From Chloroflexota bacterium (GTDB taxonomy: Bacteria; Chloroflexota; Limnocylindria; Limnocylindrales; CSP1-4), in the NCBI GenBank assembly GCA_027346765.1, contig DAIERN010000041.1, positions 1 through 9,505 on the forward strand: a stretch of DNA of 9,505 nt. The letters run 5' to 3'. The position numbers and the translations under genes are program-made. The notes under the pieces are model-generated. The model was not told the DNA's origin. It saw only the letters and a list, made by a program, of their open reading frames with translations, and searched no databases. This document shows, piece by piece, positions 4,849-9,505 of the stretch; position 1 is the stretch's first letter; each line of letters begins with the position of its first letter.

Positions 4849-5990
4849 GCGGTGAAGGCGTTCACGATAAGCCCGACTACCAGCAACAGCCAGAACACGC
4901 CCATGGCGGCAAAGGCCAAGCCACGCTTGCGCATGTCAAAGGCTGACTTGCGATCCGTTGGCGCGTGATCGCCGCGATCGACGAACGGAATTGCCAGCAG
5001 GACGACGAGCATGGCGATCATCACCAGCGCCGTGCCCCAGATGTCAGGGTCGATGCCCAGCTGGGCGAAGATGATGTTCATGCCGCGCGTCCAGCTGATG
5101 GGAAAGGTGGGCTTGAAGCCCAGTCCGCCGGGATCCTCATCGGTGCCGAAGAGCGGCGATGAGGGGATGATCTGCGGCGCAACTCCCGGGTCGCGCGGCA
5201 GGAAGATGGCGAGAACAAGCACGATGCCCAGCGCGATCGCGCTGTAGACCAGCCAGCGCCGGAGATGGCCGCTGAACGAGTCGAGCTTGCCGCTGGAGCG
5301 CAGCCAGAAGGGCACGCTGATGCCCTTGAGGCGGATCAACAGGTAGTGCCAGATGATGAACAGGCCCAACGCGATGGGCACGATCGAGATGTGCAGCGCG
5401 TATAGCTGGGCGAGCTTCTCGGTCGCAGTGCCGACCTGCAGCAGGCCGTCGGTCGCGTAGTTGAAGACACCGGCCAGTCCAACCGCGTTCAAGATCTCGC
5501 CGATGTTCCACGGCACGCCAAAGCCGACCTCGTCCCAATGCAGCGCTTCGCCGGTGAGCGACACCACGAACGTGAACGCGGCCAGGCCAACGCCGATGAT
5601 CCACAGCCCTGTCTTGCCGCCGCGGTAGCCGCCGCTGACGAAGACACGAACCATGTGGATCATGACCAGCCCGAAGATCAGGTAGGCGTTGTAGTAGTGG
5701 AAGTTGAGCACGACCGACCAACCCGCTGATGCGAGCAGGCTGGCCGTGATGCCGTATGCCAGGCTGGCATCGGGCACGTAGACGTAGGTCAGGAGCATTC
5801 CGGTGACGATCTCGAGCGCGAGTGAGATCGCCAGGACTCCGCCCAGCGAGTACCAGATGCTGTTCGTCTCGACCGGGATCAGGTAGTCGCGAACGAGCTG
5901 ACCGAACCCGAACTGATCAATGGTGCGCGACCACCAGCCTTTGCGTGGCTCGTTCGTGCCGTGGGGGGCATCGACAGCAACGCCCGACAT
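4839..5990 (-). CDS. Cytochrome b of the bc/b6f superfamily, PEWY motif absent
   Basis: A 383-residue integral membrane protein combining cytochrome b6-like (N) and subunit IV-like (C) parts. Four haem-ligand His are in place: H98/H112 (H-x13-H, in FHYYNAY...MIHMVRV) and H200/H215 (H-x14-H, in YALHISIVP...IWHYLLIR). The x14 spacing is typical of b6-type rather than bc1-type cytochromes. The Cys that binds the extra haem in b6 is replaced by Ser (S48 in WYSLGG). The usual LPWDQ is LHWDE (150-154). In the C-terminal part the quinol-oxidation motif PEWY is replaced by PISW (297-300), losing the key Glu. About 8 TM helices are expected. The start is the ATG at 5990, with GGGAG 9 nt upstream. It lies 137 nt downstream of the hydrogenase small-subunit gene, with no Rieske or cytochrome c gene in view. 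It probably carries electrons between the hydrogenase and the membrane or quinones (inference). Confidence 0.9.
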   Translation of the reverse strand: MSGVAVDAPHGTNEPRKGWWSRTIDQFGFGQLVRDYLIPVETNSIWYSLGGVLAISLALEIVTGMLLTYVYVPDASLAYGITASLLASAGWSVVLNFHYYNAYLIFGLVMIHMVRVFVSGGYRGGKTGLWIIGVGLAAFTFVVSLTGEALHWDEVGFGVPWNIGEILNAVGLAGVFNYATDGLLQVGTATEKLAQLYALHISIVPIALGLFIIWHYLLIRLKGISVPFWLRSSGKLDSFSGHLRRWLVYSAIALGIVLVLAIFLPRDPGVAPQIIPSSPLFGTDEDPGGLGFKPTFPISWTRGMNIIFAQLGIDPDIWGTALVMIAMLVVLLAIPFVDRGDHAPTDRKSAFDMRKRGLAFAAMGVFWLLLVVGLIVNAFTAEG

Positions 5991-5999
5991 CGGGCCAGA

Positions 6000-6008
6000 C
6001 TCCCTTCC
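6000..6008 (-). promoter_or_regulatory. Strong ribosome-binding site fixing the cytochrome b start
   Basis: The minus-strand sequence GGAAGGGAG (6008-6000) ends 9 nt before the ATG at 5990. It selects this start over an in-frame TTG at 6131 that overlaps the upstream stop codon. Confidence 0.7.
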
Positions 6009-6127
6009 GGCGTCGAACGCGGCGCAGGTCGCGTGCCGCGCGGCGCAATGACCAGAGTTTTGGTAAACCTTTTCTGCCCCGATAGTGCCGAACGGCCCAA
6101 ACTGCCGGATGTGTCCCGCCCTGGGGC

Positions 6128-6637
6128 TCAACCGCCTGTCGACTCTGCCTCTTGATTCGGTCGATGTGGCGCCATGCGTCCGACGGCAACGAGCAGACCA
6201 TGGATGAGCGCCTCAGGCCGCGGTGGGCAGCCGGGCACGAAGACGTCGACCGGCAGGACCTCGCTGATCCCGTCGCGCCCGGCATAGCTGCCCACGAACA
6301 CGCCGCCGCTGATCGCGCACGCGCCGACTGCCACGACCAGGCGAGGTTCGGGCATCGCCTCGTATGTTCGCCGCGCCGCCTCCTCCAGGTTGCGGGTCAT
6401 GATCCCGGTGACGAGGAGCAGATCGGCGTGTCGCGGCGAGGCGACGAAATCAATGCCCAAGCGCTGCACGTCGTGATACGGGTTGAGCAAGGCCGCGATC
6501 TCCCAGTCACAGCCGTTGCATGACCCGGCATCGAGATGGCGGACGTGGAGCGATCGGCCGAGACGGCGCTGGATCGCTCGCCGCAGGCGCTGCTCCGCAG
6601 CCGACTCAGGCTCCGGGGCGAGCTCTGCCAAACTCAT
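6128..6637 (-). CDS. hyfI: [NiFe] hydrogenase small subunit, HycG/HyfI/NuoB-like
   Basis: A 169-residue iron-sulfur subunit that passes electrons between the NiFe site of the large subunit and the ferredoxin subunit through one [4Fe-4S] cluster. The four ligands are visible: C40 and C43 in GSCNGCDWE, C107 in GACAISGG and C137 in PGCPPRP. The CxxC spacing is that of hydrogenase-3/-4 small subunits; complex I NuoB has adjacent Cys here. No twin-arginine signal is present, as expected for a cytoplasm-facing group-4 enzyme. ATG at 6637 is 2 nt after the ferredoxin stop. A GTG at 6643 overlaps that stop as GTGA and has GGAG 9 nt upstream, so the true start may be two codons earlier. Last of the F-G-H-I series. 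The gene symbol is by analogy to E. coli hydrogenase 4. Confidence 0.9.
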   Translation of the reverse strand: MSLAELAPEPESAAEQRLRRAIQRRLGRSLHVRHLDAGSCNGCDWEIAALLNPYHDVQRLGIDFVASPRHADLLLVTGIMTRNLEEAARRTYEAMPEPRLVVAVGACAISGGVFVGSYAGRDGISEVLPVDVFVPGCPPRPEALIHGLLVAVGRMAPHRPNQEAESTGG

Positions 6638-6639
6638 GT

Positions 6640-6984
6640 TCACTTGCCCGCTCTCCACTCTCGCACGGTAGCCAGACCGGCCGGATCCCGAACAGCCAGC
6701 TCGATCTGGGGTCCAAGGGCGATTGCCGAGCGCGGGCACGCACGGGCGCAGGCCCCGCAAAATATGCATCTGCCTGCATCGAGCCGCCACACCGATTCGG
6801 TCAATACGATCGCCCCCGTCGGGCAAGCGGTGACGCACGCGGCGCTGCCGTCGCAGCGATTGGCATCCAGCTCGGGCAACCCGCGCGCCGCCGGCGGAAT
6901 GTCGGGCGGATCGTTCGGGTAGTTGCCCGTGACCGGGCGGGACCGCAGCGGTCGGAGCAGCCGGTCGAACACGTCAAGGGGCAC
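6640..6984 (-). CDS. hyfH: 2[4Fe-4S] ferredoxin-type hydrogenase subunit, HyfH/NuoI-like
   Basis: A 114-residue electron-transfer subunit with two ferredoxin motifs. The second, C73IFCGACARAC83P, is complete. The first reads C44DGSAAC50VTAC54P: the second cluster ligand is Ser47 (codon AGC) instead of Cys. The protein is shorter than HyfH/HycF (about 180 residues) and lacks their long C-terminal tail. In this complex type it links the small subunit to a partner protein or wires electrons onward. The start is GTG at 6984, 1 nt after the large-subunit stop; no ATG is in frame near the conserved region and there is no clear Shine-Dalgarno site, so translation is probably coupled to the large subunit. 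The alternative of a longer protein from a start inside the upstream gene gives a Ser/Arg-rich shadow sequence and is not favoured. Confidence 0.88.
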   Translation of the reverse strand: MPLDVFDRLLRPLRSRPVTGNYPNDPPDIPPAARGLPELDANRCDGSAACVTACPTGAIVLTESVWRLDAGRCIFCGACARACPRSAIALGPQIELAVRDPAGLATVREWRAGK

Positions 6985-6985
6985 G

Positions 6986-8500
6986 TCAGCGGTCCGTGCA
7001 TGCGTAACAGAGCTCGAAGCTCTTGTTGATGAGCGGGAAGTCGGGCACGAGGTTGCCCGGCACCGCCGCAGCAACGACCGGCCAGTTGGCGAATGACGCT
7101 GAGCGCAGGTGAAGCCGGTCGACCGTCCCGTCTGGTCCGGCACGCAGCCACACCCAGGATGCTCCGCGTGGCCCCTCGGCCCCGCTGACCGCGGAATCGC
7201 CGGCGACGGGTGTCGCGGCCAGCGGCGCCAGCACCGGTCCCGACGGGAGCCGGTCAAGGGCGTCGCGTATCAATCGGAGCGACTCGTGGACCTCCTGCGC
7301 GCGAACGTGGAAGCGGGCGGCGACGTCCCCCGACGATGCCGTGACCGATGAAACATCGAGTTGACCGTACTCGGCATACGGTTGGTCCACCCGCAGGTCA
7401 CGCACCACACCGCTGGCCCGGGCGGCAACTCCGAGCGCGCCCATGGCAATAGCGGTCTCGGCGCTGATGACACCGGTGCCGTGGAATCGACTCATGACGC
7501 CTTCGGACCGCACGATTGAGCGCACCGCCAAAGTGACTTCCGCGCCGATCGCTTCGAGCGTCGCTGGCAGAGCCGCCAGGCCGCGCGCGTCGAGGTCAGC
7601 CAGCAGACCGCCGGGCCCGATCATCCCGGTCAAGTAGCGGTGGCCCGTCAGCGCATCGTTTGCCCGCAACAGGCGCTCCTTGAGCCAGCCGAGACGTGAG
7701 ACGGCCGACTGGAAGCCGACGCCCGCGCACATGTTGCCCAGATCACCGACGTGGTTATAGACACGCTCAAGCTCTGCCAGCAGGACACGCGTCCAGCTGG
7801 CGCGGGGAGGCACGGGCGTGCCGGTCAGGCGCTCGACCGCCTGCGCATAAGCCAGCGCATGAGTGACGGTGCACACCCCGCAGGCGCGCTCGACGATGGG
7901 CAAAGCGCCGCCAAACGAGCGGCCCTCGACAAGCTTCTCAAGTCCACGATGGACGAAAAACAGGCGCGCATCGAGGTGCAGGACCTTCTCGCCTATGGCC
8001 GAGAAGCGGAAGTGGCCTGGCTCGATTACGCCGGCATGGATCGGGCCAACGGGTAATTGGTAGACACCCTCACCGTGAACCTCAAAGGGAACGAAGTGCC
8101 GCTGCGCCTGTGGCGGCCGGTCATGTGCTGAGACGTCCTTGCGCAGCGGGTGGTAGCCGGCCGGGAAGCGCTCGTGCAGCACCAGCCGGCGCGGGTCGGT
8201 GTGACCGACCGGGATGATGCCCAGTAGGTCCTTCATCTCACGCTCATCCCAATAGGCGGCCGGTACAAGACCGCTCATCGACGGGTAGGCGGGCTCCGCC
8301 AGCGGCAGAGCGGCGCGCAGCCGGTCAAGTGGCGCCTCTTGCCGGACCACGACCGCCTCCACGGCGAGCCCAGTACCGCCGACCGACCGGTCGTCGAGCC
8401 CGACCAGCGTGGCCAACTGGCCACCCGCGCTGACGAGCTGGGCGACACGCGACCCGAGCGACTCGGGTGCAACCATCTCAACCGTACCGATCGCCGTCAT
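6986..8500 (-). CDS. hyfG: [NiFe] hydrogenase large subunit, NuoC-NuoD fusion (HyfG/HycE-like)
   Basis: A 504-residue catalytic subunit. Residues about 1-130 are a NuoC-like domain with the WDEREMKDLLGI motif (84-95). Residues about 140-504 are the NuoD/hydrogenase domain, beginning GPIHAGVIEPGHFRF (152-166). The NiFe ligands are intact: C207 and C210 in RACGVCTVTH, and C498 and C501 in LCYACTDR. Complex I NuoD lacks these Cys, so this is a hydrogenase-type enzyme interconverting H2 with protons and electrons. Two features are odd. The usual DPC before the last pair is ELC, and the gene stops exactly after the CTDR arginine, so the C-terminal extension that maturation proteases normally remove is absent. 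ATG at 8500 overlaps the hyfF stop as ATGA, with a G-rich ribosome-binding site upstream. Catalytic activity is likely but unproven. The nearest alternative is a hydrogenase-related respiratory complex. Confidence 0.92.
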   Translation of the reverse strand: MTAIGTVEMVAPESLGSRVAQLVSAGGQLATLVGLDDRSVGGTGLAVEAVVVRQEAPLDRLRAALPLAEPAYPSMSGLVPAAYWDEREMKDLLGIIPVGHTDPRRLVLHERFPAGYHPLRKDVSAHDRPPQAQRHFVPFEVHGEGVYQLPVGPIHAGVIEPGHFRFSAIGEKVLHLDARLFFVHRGLEKLVEGRSFGGALPIVERACGVCTVTHALAYAQAVERLTGTPVPPRASWTRVLLAELERVYNHVGDLGNMCAGVGFQSAVSRLGWLKERLLRANDALTGHRYLTGMIGPGGLLADLDARGLAALPATLEAIGAEVTLAVRSIVRSEGVMSRFHGTGVISAETAIAMGALGVAARASGVVRDLRVDQPYAEYGQLDVSSVTASSGDVAARFHVRAQEVHESLRLIRDALDRLPSGPVLAPLAATPVAGDSAVSGAEGPRGASWVWLRAGPDGTVDRLHLRSASFANWPVVAAAVPGNLVPDFPLINKSFELCYACTDR

Positions 8501-9505
8501 CCTGAACCCCCGCCCAAGACATGGACCACCTGCTCGAAGACGGCGGCGAGAGGCGACGGTGTCCATATCCCGGCCACGACAACCGCGGCCAATGGAGCCG
8601 CCAGCAGTACACCCCAGCGACGAGCGCCGGCCGCCTGGTGCGAAGCTTCTTGGGTAGGCCCGACCGAAACTCGCATCACTTGGAATAGCAGCCCGGCCAA
8701 CGTGAGCGCGAGGAGAGCGGCCACGCCCGCGGCCAATCCCCAGCCCGTGGCGACACCCCCCAGGAGTATGGCCAGCTCGGCCACGAAGATGCCTGATGGC
8801 GGCAGACCAGCCAACACGAGCGCGGCCACAGCAAAGGCCCGACCGTCGACCGGCGAGCGGGTCAGGCTTCCACCTAAGCGGCTGATGCGGCGGCTTCCGC
8901 GCTCCGCAACCAGGCGGCCGGCGGCGAGGAAGATGGTCGACTTGGCCAGACCGTGGCTGGCCAGGTGAAGAGCGACTCCAAGCAGGGCAAGGTGACCTCC
9001 GAAACCAATCGCCAGGGTGGCCAGCCCCATGTGCTCGATCGAGGAGTAGGCGAGCAGGCGCTTCAAGTCACTCTGGGCGACGATGAATGGCAATGCAACA
9101 GCCAGGCTCAGCAGCCCAAAGGTGACCAGCAGCGTTGACGAGAAACCTGGGTCGAGCGCGTCAACCGTGACGAGATGGAACCGGACCAGCGCGTAAACGG
9201 CGACGGCTAGGGCGGCCCCCGACAGCAGCGCCGAGATCGGGCTCGGCGCCTGGCTGTGCGCGTCGGGCAGCCAGGTATGGAACGGCACCAGGCCGGCCTT
9301 CGTCCCATAGCCGGCGAGGGCGAAGAGGAAGGCCAGGCGCACCAGGCCACCATCCAGGTCCGGCGCAACACCCATGAGCCGCGTCCAGGCCAGCGCATTG
9401 CTGGTCTCGCCTAGGACCGCAACCGACGATGCATAGAGCAGGAGGGTGCCCAGGAGCGCGAAACCAACGCCTATGGAGCCCAGGATGAGGTACTTCCAGG
9501 CGGCT
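8497..9505 (-). CDS. hyfF: Proton-antiporter-like membrane subunit HyfF (5' end outside window)
   Basis: The C-terminal 335 residues of a polytopic Proton_antipo_M-family subunit, homologous to NuoL/M/N and closest in motifs to hydrogenase-4 subunit F. The frame is open to the window edge, so about the first third is missing. The conserved pumping segment has K69 in KAGLVPFHTWLPDAHSQAPSP (numbering from the window edge). Next come DLKRLLAYSSIEHMG (K148 region) and LHLASHGLAKSTIFL, with H180 and K188 in the discontinuous-helix region typical of the family. It forms part of the membrane arm that couples hydrogenase redox chemistry to proton or sodium translocation. It overlaps hyfG by 4 nt (ATGA). 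By hyf gene order, further membrane subunits (HyfB, C and E types) are expected beyond the right edge. Confidence 0.92.
   Translation of the reverse strand, partial: AAWKYLILGSIGVGFALLGTLLLYASSVAVLGETSNALAWTRLMGVAPDLDGGLVRLAFLFALAGYGTKAGLVPFHTWLPDAHSQAPSPISALLSGAALAVAVYALVRFHLVTVDALDPGFSSTLLVTFGLLSLAVALPFIVAQSDLKRLLAYSSIEHMGLATLAIGFGGHLALLGVALHLASHGLAKSTIFLAAGRLVAERGSRRISRLGGSLTRSPVDGRAFAVAALVLAGLPPSGIFVAELAILLGGVATGWGLAAGVAALLALTLAGLLFQVMRVSVGPTQEASHQAAGARRWGVLLAAPLAAVVVAGIWTPSPLAAVFEQVVHVLGGGSG

Noticed and set aside
5991..6131. N-terminal extension of the cytochrome b from a TTG at 6131 overlapping the hyfI stop
   Set aside because: The 47 extra residues are unlike any cytochrome b N-terminus, and GGGAG sits 9 nt before the ATG at 5990.
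6638..6838. 67-residue N-terminal extension of the HyfI-like subunit
   Set aside because: It lies entirely inside the ferredoxin gene in another frame and is Arg/Gly-rich; the conserved protein begins near 6637-6643.
6986..8500. Interpretation as complex I NuoCD
   Set aside because: NuoD lacks the two CxxC pairs that are present here, and the gene order follows hyf rather than nuo.
8501..8566. 22-residue extension of the large subunit
   Set aside because: Overlaps the hyfF C-terminus and is Arg-rich; the ATGA junction at 8497-8500 and the G-rich ribosome-binding site support the start at 8500.
1..9505. CRISPR array, insertion sequence or prophage genes
   Set aside because: No regularly spaced repeats, transposase, terminal inverted repeats or phage structural genes were seen.

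Overview
This high-GC window has dense, tightly packed genes. The style (short overlaps, GTG starts, Trp/Arg/Pro-rich kinase N-terminus, dual-HNH protein) suggests a GC-rich environmental bacterium, more likely Chloroflexota or Actinomycetota than Proteobacteria. No ribosomal or other phylogenetic marker is present, so this placement is tentative.

Layout, left to right. (1) 66-821, minus strand: a secreted protein of unknown function. (2) 852-993: a divergent intergenic region with a well-formed sigma-70-like promoter, a LexA-like palindrome over its -10 box, and a 9-bp inverted repeat around its -35 box. (3) 994-1947, plus strand: a protein made of two tandem zinc-ribbon + HNH nuclease units. 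(4) 1979-2054, plus strand: tRNA-Gly(CCC). (5) 2060-4339, minus strand: a small two-TM His/Gly/Trp-rich membrane protein, an OmpR-family response regulator and a sensor histidine kinase, transcribed in that order. (6) 4475-9505, minus strand: a hydrogenase-4-like operon running off the right edge. In transcription order it holds a HyfF-like proton-antiporter subunit (partial), a NuoC-NuoD/HycE-like [NiFe] large subunit, a 2[4Fe-4S] ferredoxin subunit, a HycG/HyfI-like [NiFe] small subunit, a cytochrome b of the bc/b6f superfamily and a small membrane protein.

The F-G-H-I order matches E. coli hyf. The large subunit keeps both CxxC pairs that bind the NiFe site in hydrogenases, and the small subunit keeps the four Cys of the proximal cluster. 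This is therefore best read as a group-4-type, membrane-bound, energy-converting [NiFe] hydrogenase rather than complex I. The unusual part is the downstream cytochrome b. It keeps four haem-ligand histidines with b6-type spacing but lacks the PEWY quinol-oxidation motif, and no Rieske protein lies nearby. A possible reading is a hydrogenase with an added haem module linking it to the quinone pool. No formate dehydrogenase or hydrogenase maturation gene is in the window, so the physiological electron donor or acceptor is unknown.

Smaller oddities include a large subunit that ends exactly at the usual processing site, a Cys-to-Ser change in one ferredoxin cluster motif, a possible ATC start for the small membrane gene, an 11-bp duplication that may have broken an ancestral ATGA overlap between regulator and kinase, and 11-bp-phased direct repeats upstream of the two-component operon. 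No stretch longer than about 150 bases is without a gene or a described element. Bases 1-65 hold only a short GACCG-C-CGGTC dyad (45-55) with no T-tract.
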